Made by a program: the position numbers and the translations under genes. DNA of 64,000 bases from Nocardiopsis sp. TSRI0078 (GTDB lineage Bacteria > Actinomycetota > Actinomycetes > Streptosporangiales > Streptosporangiaceae). Positions 16,592 to 25,293 of this stretch are shown one piece after another. Within the stretch, counting starts at the first letter, position 1. The number at the start of each line of letters is the position of its first letter. Location of the stretch: contig NZ_LWLB01000035.1 in the NCBI RefSeq assembly GCF_001905145.1, forward strand, positions 1 through 64,000, read 5' to 3'. The notes under the pieces were generated by a model. That model worked only from the letters and a program-made list of their open reading frames with translations, searched no databases and was not told the origin of the DNA.

Positions 16592-17122
16592 ATGGACAGG
16601 TTTGGCGTGCCTCGACCGAGGCGGGCGGTGGAGGAGGAGTGGCGGGCGCCCGGGAGCGGGCTGCCGCGCCGGTTCCCCAGCGGGGGCACGGGAACGCGCA
16701 CGGCGTTCTTCGGCTCCCAGCCTTCGCAGGCTGCGCAGATCCGCAGCTGGTGCCAGCGGGGCGTCCGCCTGCCCGCGCACCGCGCCTTCCCGGTGCTGCT
16801 GGTGGTGAGCGAGCTGGTGGCCAACGCCTGGCGGCACAGCGCTTCCGGCGCCGAATGCGGGCGGGTGAGGGTCCAGATGCGACACCTGCTGGAGCGCGTC
16901 CTCCTCGTGGCGGTCACCGACGACGGGCCGCGCCCCGGACAGCCCCTACACGTACCCCGGTTGGCCTCGGAAGCCGACGCCTTGACCACGTGCGGTCGGG
17001 GTCTGCGCCTCGTGGACCGGCTGTCCGTGGAGTGGGGCTGGGACGGCGAACCCGGCAGGCCCCTGACGGTCTGGGCGCACATCAACCCCTACGCGCCCGT
17101 GCCCGAGACCGTCGAGGCCTGA
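16592..17122 (+). CDS. ATP-binding (HATPase_c_2, anti-sigma/RsbW-type) protein
   Basis: A 176-aa single-domain GHKL ATPase. The N box is FPVLLVVSELVANAWRHS, the G1-type motif is VTDDGPRPG, and the late G box is TCGRGLRLVDRLSVEWGW, giving the order typical of RsbW/SpoIIAB-like proteins. ATG at 16592 has AAGGGG 7 nt upstream. It is divergent from the XRE-DUF5753 gene and 10 bp ahead of a small unknown gene. The family binds ATP and sequesters sigma or anti-sigma-antagonist partners; which sigma factor is unknown. Confidence 0.88.
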   Translation: MDRFGVPRPRRAVEEEWRAPGSGLPRRFPSGGTGTRTAFFGSQPSQAAQIRSWCQRGVRLPAHRAFPVLLVVSELVANAWRHSASGAECGRVRVQMRHLLERVLLVAVTDDGPRPGQPLHVPRLASEADALTTCGRGLRLVDRLSVEWGWDGEPGRPLTVWAHINPYAPVPETVEA

Positions 17123-17132
17123 GGAACACGGC

Positions 17133-17360
17133 ATGGCGTGGGACCGCGGCCAGGACGACGCCCAGTACGAGGCCGCCCGCCTCCTGGAGCAGCTTCACCA
17201 CCCCTGGTGGTGGGTGCTGTGGGGACCGGGCTCGCGCCGCTTCTTCGCCTTCCACCTCGGCCCTCACCACGTCGCGCCGCTGAGCGCGGCCACGCCGCAC
17301 CAGCTCGACGAGCAGATCCGCGCCACCGGGCGGGAAGCGCAGCCCCACCGGGGCCAATGA
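17133..17360 (+). CDS. Small actinobacterial protein of unknown function
   Basis: A 75-aa protein rich in Trp and His (HHPWWWVLWGPGSRRFFAF near residues 22-40). ATG at 17133 follows GAGG by 8 nt and lies 10 bp after the HATPase stop, so the two are probably co-transcribed. No membrane helix or catalytic motif is apparent. Its place in the whiJ-like cluster suggests an accessory part. Confidence 0.7.
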   Translation: MAWDRGQDDAQYEAARLLEQLHHPWWWVLWGPGSRRFFAFHLGPHHVAPLSAATPHQLDEQIRATGREAQPHRGQ

Positions 17361-17466
17361 CACCCGCCCGAACGCGAACCCAGAAGAAAAGAAGACGCCC
17401 CGAACCGGTGCTTGCACCCACCAGGCCGGGGCTCGATCAACCACCTGAGCAAGCAGGAGGAAGACC

Positions 17467-17973
17467 GTGGAACACCACCCTAGCGGGAGGCACCGCAGGC
17501 CCCGCCAGAGCCTGGCCGGACGCGTGTGGGCGCTGACCGCCGCACTGCTGGCCGTCGCCCTGGCCGCCGTGTTCGTCCCGCAGCACCCCCAGTGCCTCCG
17601 GCGCCCCCAGCCCCAGAGGGCCGCGATCACGCCGCCGCCCCATCGCCGGGAACTGCCGCCCGCGCCCTCGCGGCGGCGGCCAGGCGCCCAGGACCCGCCG
17701 GACTTCCCGGCCGATGACGTCTGGCGAAGGAGCGACCACCGCGACGACAGGCGCGGGACCGATCCCGACGAGGCCGCGGGCGCCCTGGTCCGCCCCTACA
17801 TGCCCCCGCTCCCCCGGATCCCGGTCGGCGACCTGCTGGCCGAACCCAGCGAGCCCACCGGGCCCGCCGCCCCCGTCAGCCCCACCGAACCCGCCGCGCC
17901 CTCCGGGGACACGGCCGACGACATGGGCGACCTCGCCGCGGTGATCCGCCTCTACCTCGACCGGGTTGGGTGA
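17467..17973 (+). CDS. Membrane-anchored Pro-rich protein of unknown function
   Basis: A 168-aa protein that starts at GTG 17467 with a strong AGGAGG. A basic N-terminus (RHRRPRQS) leads into one hydrophobic helix at about residues 19-37. The long Pro/Arg/Asp-rich tail that follows should lie outside the membrane, and the last 20 residues look helical (DDMGDLAAVIRLYLDRVG). It is probably the last gene of the HATPase operon. I do not recognise the family. Confidence 0.6.
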   Translation: MEHHPSGRHRRPRQSLAGRVWALTAALLAVALAAVFVPQHPQCLRRPQPQRAAITPPPHRRELPPAPSRRRPGAQDPPDFPADDVWRRSDHRDDRRGTDPDEAAGALVRPYMPPLPRIPVGDLLAEPSEPTGPAAPVSPTEPAAPSGDTADDMGDLAAVIRLYLDRVG

Positions 17974-18136
17974 GCCGACCGCGGGGAAACACTCCAACGG
18001 GCGGTGCCCGCCGCGGACACCGCCCGTTCACCGCCGCCTCCACGGGGATCCACCGGGACCTACCAGTTGGTAACAATTGGGATCACGTGTCGCCCGTCTC
18101 TGGATACCGTGACCGGGCGCACTCTAGGGTTCCGCC

Positions 18137-20689
18137 ATGGGTGTAATGCGTAAGCGTGTCCTCGTTCGTGTGCTTTTGGGCCTTCTCTCCACCGCCGTGG
18201 TGCTGGCCCTGGTCGGCGCGCTCCTGGGAGTGTGGACGGTCCGCAGGTCCTTCCCCGAGACCTCCGGAGAACTCACCGTCCCGGGCCTGGAGTCCTCCGT
18301 CACCGTGCTGCGCGACGAGTACGGCGTCGCCCACGTCTACGCGGACAACACCCACGACCTCTTCATGGCGCAGGGGTTCACGCACGCCCAGGACCGCTTC
18401 TGGGAGATGGACTTCCGCCGCCACGTCACGGCGGGGCGCACGGCCGAGCTGTTCGGCCCCGACCAGGTGGAGACCGACGCCTACCTGCGCACCATGGGCT
18501 GGCGGCACGTCGCCGAGCAGGAGTACGACCTCCTCGCCCCCGAGACGCAGGGGTACCTGGACTCCTACGCGGCCGGGGTCAACGCCTGGCTGGCCGAGAA
18601 CGACGGGGCGGAGGCCAGCCTGGAGTACGGGCTGCTCGAAGTGCTCAACGGCGGCCACGAGATCGAGGAGTGGACCCCGGTCGACAGCCTCGCCTGGCTC
18701 AAGGCCATGGCCTGGGACCTGGGCGGCAACATGCAGGAGGAGTCCGAGCGCGCCCAGCTGATCGACGCCGGACTGACGAAGGAGCAGGTCGAGGAGCTCT
18801 ACCCGACCTACCCCTTCGAGGAGCACCGGCCCATCACGGACACCGACGAGCACGGGGCGGCCGGAACCGGGGCCGGGAGCGAGAGCGGCCTCCGGGAGGC
18901 CGACGAGCACCGCTCCCCCGAGCTTCCCGAGGGCGCCGTCCCCGCCCTCGCCGACGTGGCCGAGACCGCCGCGTCGCTCCCGCGGATGCTCGGCCCCAGC
19001 ACCAGCCCCGACCTCGGCTCCAACTCGTGGGTGGTCGGCGGCGAGCACACCGAGAGCGGCAAGCCCCTGCTGGCCAACGACCCCCACCTGGGCGCGGCCA
19101 TGCCCTCCACCTGGTACCAGATCGGACTGCACTGCACCGAGCTGACCGAGGCCTGCCCCTTCGACGTCAGCGGGTTCAGCTTCTCCGGCCTGCCCGGCGT
19201 GATCATCGGCCAGAACGAGTCGATCGCCTGGGGCTTCACCAACGTCAACCCCGACGTCATGGACCTGTACGTGGAGCGGATCGAGGGCGGGAACTACGTG
19301 GTCGACGGCGAGACCCGACCGCTGGAGACCCGCGAGGAGACCATCAGGGTCGCGGGCGGCGAGGACGTCGACATCACCGTGCGCTCCACCCACCACGGGC
19401 CGCTGCTGTCCGACACCGGCGCGGGCTCCGACCTGGCCTCGATCGCGGAGGAGCCCGACCTGGAGGGCGCCGGAGAGGGCGAGTACGCCGTCGCCCTGCA
19501 GTGGACCGCGCTGACCCCGGGGACCACGGCGGACTCCATCTTCACCATGAACCGCGCCCGCGGATGGGACGACTTCCGCGAGGCGGCCAGCCAGTTCGAC
19601 GTCCCGGCGCAGAACCTCATCTACGCGGACGACGAGGGCAACATCGGCTACCAGACCCCCGGCACGGTGCCGGTCCGCGGCGAGGGCGACGGCCGCTACC
19701 CCGCCCCCGGCTGGGACTCCGACCACGACTGGAAGGAGTACATCCCCTTCGACGAACTGCCGAGCGTGTACAACCCCGAGTCGGGGGTCATCGTCACCGC
19801 GAACCAGTCGGTCGTGGACGCGGACTACGAGCACATGCTCACGGGCGACTGGGACTACGGCTACCGGTCGCAGCGGATCAACGACCTGCTCGACGAGGCG
19901 ATCGCCGAAGGTCCGGTGACCGGTGAGGACATGTCGCGCATCCACATGGACTCGTTCCACGGCGGCGCCGTCGACGTCGTCCCGTACCTGCTGGAGGCGG
20001 ACGTGGAGGGCACCACCGCACGGGCGCAGGAGCAGCTGGGGGACTGGGACCTGTTCACCGGCGAGGACTCCGCCGGTGCCGCGTTCTACCAGGCCACCTG
20101 GCGCCACCTGCTGCCGCTGCTGTTCGACGAGCTGGAGCCGCTGACCATGAGCGGCAGCTCGCGCGGGATGTACGTGGTCTCGGAACTGCTGGAGGACCCG
20201 GAGTCGCACTGGTGGAAGGGTGAGCGGGCCAGCGGGCGCGAGGAGGTGCTCGCCGCGGCGATGGACGCGGCGGCCGAGGAGCTGTCCGAGCGGCTGGGCG
20301 AGGACCCCGCCGACTGGCGCTGGGGCGACCTGCACACCCTGACCGCGACCCACGAGTCGTTCGGCACCTCGGGCATCGGCCCGGTCGAGTGGCTGTTCAA
20401 CCGGGGTCCGGTGGAGAGCTCCGGCGGGTCCAGCATCGTCAACGCCACCGGCTGGGACCCGACCGAGGGGTACGCCGTCACCGCGGTGCCGTCGATGCGG
20501 ATGGTGGTGGACCTGTCCGACCGGGACGCGTCCACGTGGGTGCACCTGACCGGCAACTCGGGCCACGCGTTCCACGACCACTACGACGACCAGCTGGAGC
20601 TGTGGAGCCGGGGCGGGACCCTGCCGTTCGCGGTCAGCGAGGAGGCGGTCCGCGAGGCCGCCGCGGACGAGCTGGTCCTCAAGCCCTAG
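18137..20689 (+). CDS. Penicillin acylase family protein (Ntn-hydrolase)
   Basis: An 850-aa precursor of an N-terminal-nucleophile amidohydrolase. A signal-anchor helix lies at about residues 9-32. The alpha-chain part contains the characteristic GFTHAQDRFWEMDFRRH segment. Autoprocessing should occur before Ser295 in DLGSNSWVV, making Ser295 the nucleophile; GKPLLANDPHL follows as in the family. The enzymes cleave acyl side chains from beta-lactams, N-acyl-homoserine lactones or lipopeptides; the substrate here is unknown. ATG at 18137 is chosen, and a second Met at codon 4 is possible. An IS5-type element is inserted exactly at the stop codon without changing the protein. Confidence 0.92.
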   Translation: MGVMRKRVLVRVLLGLLSTAVVLALVGALLGVWTVRRSFPETSGELTVPGLESSVTVLRDEYGVAHVYADNTHDLFMAQGFTHAQDRFWEMDFRRHVTAGRTAELFGPDQVETDAYLRTMGWRHVAEQEYDLLAPETQGYLDSYAAGVNAWLAENDGAEASLEYGLLEVLNGGHEIEEWTPVDSLAWLKAMAWDLGGNMQEESERAQLIDAGLTKEQVEELYPTYPFEEHRPITDTDEHGAAGTGAGSESGLREADEHRSPELPEGAVPALADVAETAASLPRMLGPSTSPDLGSNSWVVGGEHTESGKPLLANDPHLGAAMPSTWYQIGLHCTELTEACPFDVSGFSFSGLPGVIIGQNESIAWGFTNVNPDVMDLYVERIEGGNYVVDGETRPLETREETIRVAGGEDVDITVRSTHHGPLLSDTGAGSDLASIAEEPDLEGAGEGEYAVALQWTALTPGTTADSIFTMNRARGWDDFREAASQFDVPAQNLIYADDEGNIGYQTPGTVPVRGEGDGRYPAPGWDSDHDWKEYIPFDELPSVYNPESGVIVTANQSVVDADYEHMLTGDWDYGYRSQRINDLLDEAIAEGPVTGEDMSRIHMDSFHGGAVDVVPYLLEADVEGTTARAQEQLGDWDLFTGEDSAGAAFYQATWRHLLPLLFDELEPLTMSGSSRGMYVVSELLEDPESHWWKGERASGREEVLAAAMDAAAEELSERLGEDPADWRWGDLHTLTATHESFGTSGIGPVEWLFNRGPVESSGGSSIVNATGWDPTEGYAVTAVPSMRMVVDLSDRDASTWVHLTGNSGHAFHDHYDDQLELWSRGGTLPFAVSEEAVREAAADELVLKP

Positions 20690-21619
20690 GCACTGTTTTT
20701 TGGAAGTGGGAGCGGAGCGGGGCTCACGCTGGCATCGTGGTTGACGTGCCTGGCCGTCATGAACTCTCCGATGCCGAGTGGGCCCTGCTCGCCCCGCTCC
20801 TGCCCGCCGACCCTGCCAAGGGCAAGAAGTGGGCCGATCACCGCAAGGTCATCAACGCGATCCTGTTCCGCGCCCGCACCGGCATCCCCTGGCGCGACCT
20901 ACCAGAGCGCTACGGTCCCTGGGAGACCGCCGCCGGGCGCCACCGCCGCTGGTCCCTGGACGGCACCTGGCAAAGGATCGCCGACCGGCTGCGCATCGAC
21001 GCCAACAGCGGCGAAGAGCTCATCGCGAGCATCGACTCCACCACTGTCCGGGCCCATCAGCACGCTGCCGGGGCAGCGAAAAAGGGGACGCAGCGCGGGA
21101 GGAACCGGACGGGGCCGAAGCACTCGGACGCTCCCGGGGCGGGCTGACCACCAAGATCCACCTGATCGCCGATCAGTACCGGCGCCCGCTGGTACTGGCC
21201 ACCAGCCCGGGCCAGCGTGGGGACGCACTCATGTTCACACCCCTGATGGGCGACCTGCGATTGCCGCGCACCGCGGGACGATCGCGCACCCGCCCGGACC
21301 GGTTGCTGGGCGACAAGGCCTACTCCAACAGAGCCAGCCGAGCCCATCTGCGCCGCCGTAAGATCAAGGCGACCATAGCCCAACCCCGTGACCAGCGCGA
21401 ACACCGCCGACGCAAAGGTTCGGCGGGTGGTAGGCCCCCGGCTTTTGACCGGGTGGCCTACCGGGGCCGCAACACGGTGGAGCGGGCGATCAACCTGCTC
21501 AAGCAGAACCGGGCGGTCGCGACCCGCTATGACAAGCGGGCCGCGATCTACGACGGCACGGTGCAGGTGGCCTCGATCCGGATCTGGCTCCGCGACCTGA
21601 CCCGTTCAAAAAACACGCC
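20690..21619 (+). mobile_element. IS5-family (IS427-like) insertion sequence, complete
   Basis: A 930-bp element flanked by direct copies of CTAG (20686-20689 and 21620-21623), the target duplication typical of the IS427 group. The termini are inverted: both ends carry TGTTTTTTG starting at the fifth base, with a degenerate outer tetranucleotide. One transposase in two frames fills the element. Both duplicated CTAG copies supply stop codons: the left one ends the penicillin acylase gene and the right one ends the transposase. The element looks intact and therefore recent or active. Confidence 0.88.
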
Positions 21620-21623
21620 CTAG
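20737..21623 (+). CDS. IS5-family DDE transposase, two frames joined by -1 frameshift
   Basis: OrfA runs from GTG 20737 to TGA at 21147 (VVDVPGRHELSDAEWALLAP... to the first catalytic Asp in SIDSTTVRAHQHAAG). OrfB lies in the -1 frame and continues with GRSRGGLTTKIHLIAD, the second Asp in LLGDKAYSN and the Glu in RNTVERAINLLKQNR, ending at 21623. The switch most likely happens at the A5G4 run around 21079-21087, where the two frames join as one normal transposase. Programmed frameshifting is usual in this group, so this need not be a mutation. The stop codon lies in the right target duplication, outside the element proper. Confidence 0.85.
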
Positions 21624-21744
21624 GCGGCCGCTCGGCGGGCCCCGACCGGTGCCGGATCCTCCGGCGCGGCGGGGCCCGGCGTGTGTCCGGGCGTGTGGTG
21701 GAGGGCGCGGGCGGAGCGGGGACGGGGCGTGGGAGGGGTGGGCG

Positions 21745-22638
21745 TCAGATCCGGTCGGCGGCCCGGAGCGGGAAGGTGACCCCGGTGAGCTCCTCCGAGA
21801 GGGTCCACAGGCGCTTGGCGGCGCGGCCGTCCCAGGCCTCCTCGCTCCGGCTGGAGAGGGCGGGGGCGCCGCGCGTGCCTCCCATGGCCTTGGGTCCGGC
21901 GTAGGCCGCGCCGGGCACGTCCTGGGTGGCGGCGAAGATCGTGGGCAGGGCGCCGTTGGCGGCGCTCTGGGCGAAGATCCTGTTGCCCAGCAGCGCGATC
22001 CCGCGGGAGAACGGGTTGGCGCCGTGGCTCTGCAGGTTGGTCGCCGCGTAACCGGGGTGGGCGGCGGTGGAGAGCACCGGGGAGCCGACGGCCTCCAGAC
22101 GGCGCTGGAGTTCCAGCGTGAACAGCAGGTTGGCGAGCTTGGACTGGGAGTAGGCCCTGTAGGGGGTGTAGCTCCGTTCCAGGTTGACGTCGTCGAAGTC
22201 GATGCCCCGCGCCATCCGGTGGAAGCTGGAGGAGACGGTGACCACCCGGCCCGTGACGTGTTCCAGGAGGAGGTTGGTCAGGGCGAAGTGGCCGAGGTGG
22301 TTGGTGCCGAACTGCAGCTCGAAACCGTCCTTGGTCCTGCCCTGGGCCACCGCCATGATGCCCGCGTTGTTGACGAGCAGGTGGATGTCGCCCCGCCACT
22401 GTTCGGCGAAGGAGCGCACGGACGCCAGATCCGCCAGGTCCAGGCGGCGCACCTCGGTGTCGCCGTTGACGGTGTCGGCCGCGGCACGGCCCCTCTCCTC
22501 GTCGCGTACGGCCATCACGACGCGCGCGCCGGCCCTGGCCAGTACACGCGTGGTCTCGACGCCCAGGCCGCTGTTGGCTCCGGTGACGACCGCCGTGCGG
22601 CCGCTGAGATCGGGGATTCTGACCGCTGTGGTGTCCAT
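21745..22638 (-). CDS. Short-chain dehydrogenase/reductase
   Basis: A 297-aa NAD(P)-dependent oxidoreductase with a Rossmann fold. The cofactor loop is TGANSGLG near residue 20, NNAG lies near 90, and the catalytic Ser and YxxxK are in VTVSSSFHRM and YSQSKLANLLF. ATG 22638 (MDTTAVRI) is preferred to an upstream extension because family members start just before SGRTAVVTGANSG. The length fits the retinol-dehydrogenase/WWOX-like SDR group. It is divergent from a TetR gene 80 bp away, which probably represses it. The substrate is unknown. Confidence 0.88.
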   Translation of the reverse strand: MDTTAVRIPDLSGRTAVVTGANSGLGVETTRVLARAGARVVMAVRDEERGRAAADTVNGDTEVRRLDLADLASVRSFAEQWRGDIHLLVNNAGIMAVAQGRTKDGFELQFGTNHLGHFALTNLLLEHVTGRVVTVSSSFHRMARGIDFDDVNLERSYTPYRAYSQSKLANLLFTLELQRRLEAVGSPVLSTAAHPGYAATNLQSHGANPFSRGIALLGNRIFAQSAANGALPTIFAATQDVPGAAYAGPKAMGGTRGAPALSSRSEEAWDGRAAKRLWTLSEELTGVTFPLRAADRI

Positions 22639-22692
22639 CTCGCCACGGTAGGCGAGCTCCCGGGGGTTGTCCACGGGAGCAATGATGACGAT

Positions 22693-22710
22693 GGAAACAT
22701 CCGTTTATCC
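22693..22710. promoter_or_regulatory. Candidate TetR operator between SDR and TetR genes
   Basis: The inverted repeat GGAAAC-ATCC-GTTTATCC (AAAC arm 22695-22698, GTTT arm 22703-22706) is unusually A/T-rich for this genome. It overlaps a TATCCT (22706-22711) that would serve as a -10 box for the TetR gene at 22719, which has no Shine-Dalgarno and may be leaderless. Binding here would block both divergent genes. Inference from position and symmetry. Confidence 0.4.
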
Positions 22711-22718
22711 TGGGTCTC

Positions 22719-23303
22719 ATGGCCGATCGCCCCTACCACCACGGAGACCTGCGCGCCGCTCTGCTCACCAGCGCCGAGCGCGCCCTGGCCGAGCGCGGTC
22801 CCGCGGCGCTGTCCCTGCGCGAGCTCGCCCGTGAGGCGGGGGTCAGCCACGCCGCTCCTGGCCGCCACTTCAGGGACAAGCAGGCGCTGCTGGACGCGCT
22901 GGCCCTGACCGGCTTCGAGCGGCTGATCGGACGGTTGGAGGATGCGGCCGCCTCCGGAGGGGACGTCCGCGCCCAGGTCCTCGCCCTGGCCAGAACCTAC
23001 GTGGGGTTCGCGGCCGAGCACGAGGCGCTGCTCGACCTCATGTACACGCGCAAGCACGATCCCGACGTCTCCGAGCAGCTCTCCGACGCCGTGTCGCGGC
23101 TGCTGGACCTGGTGGTACGGCCCCTCCTCGACGGCCAGGCCGCCGGTGAGATCGCCGAGGGAGATCCGGTGACCCTCGCGTTCACCGTGTCCGCGACCCT
23201 GCACGGCCTCACCGTGTTCAGCGCCACGGCCTCCCCCGAGGAGATCGAGGCGGCCCTGGCGGACGTGGTCCGCGTGCTCTTCGAGGGCCTGGCCCCGCGC
23301 TGA
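22719..23303 (+). CDS. TetR/AcrR-family transcriptional regulator
   Basis: A 194-aa repressor. The N-terminal helix-turn-helix reads LSLRELAREAGVSHAAPGRHF (residues about 30-52) after the opening YHHGDLRAALLTSAERALAE. The C-terminal ligand domain is helical and belongs to the TetR_C group that often pairs with SDRs. The gene starts at ATG 22719 without an obvious ribosome site. It is divergent from the SDR gene, and the A/T-rich inverted repeat between them is its likely operator. Confidence 0.9.
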   Translation: MADRPYHHGDLRAALLTSAERALAERGPAALSLRELAREAGVSHAAPGRHFRDKQALLDALALTGFERLIGRLEDAAASGGDVRAQVLALARTYVGFAAEHEALLDLMYTRKHDPDVSEQLSDAVSRLLDLVVRPLLDGQAAGEIAEGDPVTLAFTVSATLHGLTVFSATASPEEIEAALADVVRVLFEGLAPR

Positions 23304-23461
23304 CCCGGACCCGCGCCGGCTCCCCGGCCGAAGCCGGTCGGCTGGCGGGATCGCTGCGGAAGCACGGGGTCCGGGCCGGAACCACCGGGCTCCCCCTCGC
23401 CCCGGAACCGGGTTCCGATACGTTCCAACGGCATACCGCCGAGGCAGAGGAAGATCCCCTG

Positions 23462-25084
23462 ATGGAGTTCTCCGGATCCTTCGAGACCCACCTGACCCTG
23501 GACGCGCCCACACCCGGGCGCGTGGCGGAGGCGGCGGAGTGGGCACGGGAGAACGGGCTCAAGTTCACCCACATCGAACTGGACCGGGGCGAGTCCCCGT
23601 CGCAGCCGATGGTCACCTACCACGGGAGGGGCACCCTGGAGGGGGAGTTGGCCGTGGCGCGGCGGTGGGCCGCGCGGCTGGACGAGGCCGGTTTCGCGGT
23701 CACCCGCACCAAGATCGAGGTGCCCCGCGAGGCCGACGGGGTCCCGGCCTCGCGCGAGGCGGCCGAGCGGCTGCCGGAGTCGTGCTACTTCGAGACGCAC
23801 GTCAAGCTGCTGCTGCCGCCGGGGGCCGACCTGGCGGCGCTCTCGGCGATCGTGGAACCGCACCGCGCGCGTTTGTCCCGCAACGCGCGCAGGGCGCGCG
23901 AGGACGGCTTCCAGGAGCGGTTCGTCACCCAGCGGTGCTCACGTGCGGGCCACCGGGAGGCCTCCCGCCTGGAGCGCCACCTGTTCCGGGCTCTGGAGAC
24001 GTCCGGGGTGAGGTTCGAGCACAGGCACGGCCCCTGGTCCCGGGTCCTGTCGGTCGAGCGCGAGTTCGTCGTCCACGACACGGCCCTGTCCGTGGACGCC
24101 GGGTGGATGGACGCCGCGCCGGCCCCCGGGTACGGCGATGCCCCGCCGGACGTGGACGGGATCGGCGGCGACCGGGACAGGCACCCCGACACCTATCTGC
24201 CCAACACCTCCGGCCCGGAGGCCGTTCAGGAACCGGTGTTCGACCCGGCGCTCAAGCACCTGGACGACGCCTACCGGGCGGGCGAGCCCGTGTTCACCGA
24301 CCCGGCCCTGGGATCCCGCTGGTGGGACGCCAACCAGCGGGCGATGGAGCTGGCCCTGCGCGCGATCGCGGCGACACCGTGGCGGGAGAACCTGGTGCTG
24401 CGCGGCAGCATGCTCATGCCGGTGTGGGTGGGTGAGGCAGCCCGGCGCCCGCGCGACCTGGACTTCGTGGTGGTGCCCGCCGAGACCGCCCCGTTCGGCG
24501 ACCCCGCGGAGCGCATGCTGGCGGACGTCGTCGGGGCGGTCGCGTCCTCGTCCGCGGACGGGATCTCCTTCGCCGCCGAGGACGTGCGGCTGGAGAGCAT
24601 CTGGACCTACGAGCGGGTGCCGGGACGCCGCGTGGTCGTGCCCTGGCACGCCGAGGGCCTGCCGCCGGGCACCGTGCAGATCGACGTGGTGTTCAACGAG
24701 CCCCTCCCCGAGCCCCCGGTGGCGGTCACCGTCGCGGGGGCGGACGTGCTGGCGGCCAGCGCGGAGCTGTCCCTGGCCTGGAAGGTGCTGTGGCTCTACA
24801 CGGACATGCACACGCAGGGCAAGGACCTCTACGACGCCGTCCTGCTGGCCGAGAACGCGCGTCCGTCGCGCGAACTGCTGGTCAGTGTGCTGCGCCCGGA
24901 GATGGGGGCCGAGGCCGAGACCGTGGACGAGCGGTACCTCCGGCAGGAGGAGAGCCACGCCGGAGAGCTCGTGTTCGGCGAGTGGAGGCACTTCGTCCGC
25001 GACTGCCCGTGGGTGGAGGGCGGTCCGGGTGAGTGGCTCGACCGCTTCGAGGCCGCGCTGGCGCCCGTCTTCCGGCAGGGGTGA
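23462..25084 (+). CDS. Two-domain protein: unknown N-domain fused to AbiEii-type nucleotidyltransferase
   Basis: 540 aa. Residues about 1-200 form a domain of unknown function that contains two similar blocks (FETHLTLDAPTPGRV at 7 and a second FETHVKLLLPPG near 110), as in a duplicated fold. Residues about 290-540 resemble the AbiEii/AbiGii toxin-like nucleotidyltransferases: R314-G315-S316 in LVLRGSMLMPVW and the acidic pair D332/D334 in PRDLDFVV match the GS...DxD active site of the MNT superfamily. No AbiEi-like antitoxin gene is adjacent. The ATG at 23462 has AGAGGA rather far upstream. It could be a toxin, a tRNA-modifying NTase, or a housekeeping enzyme; only the fold is supported. Confidence 0.7.
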   Translation: MEFSGSFETHLTLDAPTPGRVAEAAEWARENGLKFTHIELDRGESPSQPMVTYHGRGTLEGELAVARRWAARLDEAGFAVTRTKIEVPREADGVPASREAAERLPESCYFETHVKLLLPPGADLAALSAIVEPHRARLSRNARRAREDGFQERFVTQRCSRAGHREASRLERHLFRALETSGVRFEHRHGPWSRVLSVEREFVVHDTALSVDAGWMDAAPAPGYGDAPPDVDGIGGDRDRHPDTYLPNTSGPEAVQEPVFDPALKHLDDAYRAGEPVFTDPALGSRWWDANQRAMELALRAIAATPWRENLVLRGSMLMPVWVGEAARRPRDLDFVVVPAETAPFGDPAERMLADVVGAVASSSADGISFAAEDVRLESIWTYERVPGRRVVVPWHAEGLPPGTVQIDVVFNEPLPEPPVAVTVAGADVLAASAELSLAWKVLWLYTDMHTQGKDLYDAVLLAENARPSRELLVSVLRPEMGAEAETVDERYLRQEESHAGELVFGEWRHFVRDCPWVEGGPGEWLDRFEAALAPVFRQG

Positions 25085-25293
25085 AAGGGATGCACCGGTG
25101 GGCGCGTGGGCGTCCGGAGGTGCGTGGAGGCGTTGCGCGGGATGCTAAAAGGGCCGGGAGCGGCACACGGGAGGCCGAGCGGGCCCGGAAACGGGGCGCG
25201 AGTGCCCGTAAGCGCGGGGGATGGGGTGCGGGAGGCCCAAGGGCCGGGAGGTGACCGGGAGGGCTCCCCGGGGAGACGGCCTAACCTGTGGTG

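Noticed and set aside
18083..20581. 832-aa open frame antisense to the penicillin acylase
   Set aside because: His/Gly/Val/Arg-rich shadow of a GC-rich gene; no ribosome site and no domain, while the sense frame has full acylase signatures.
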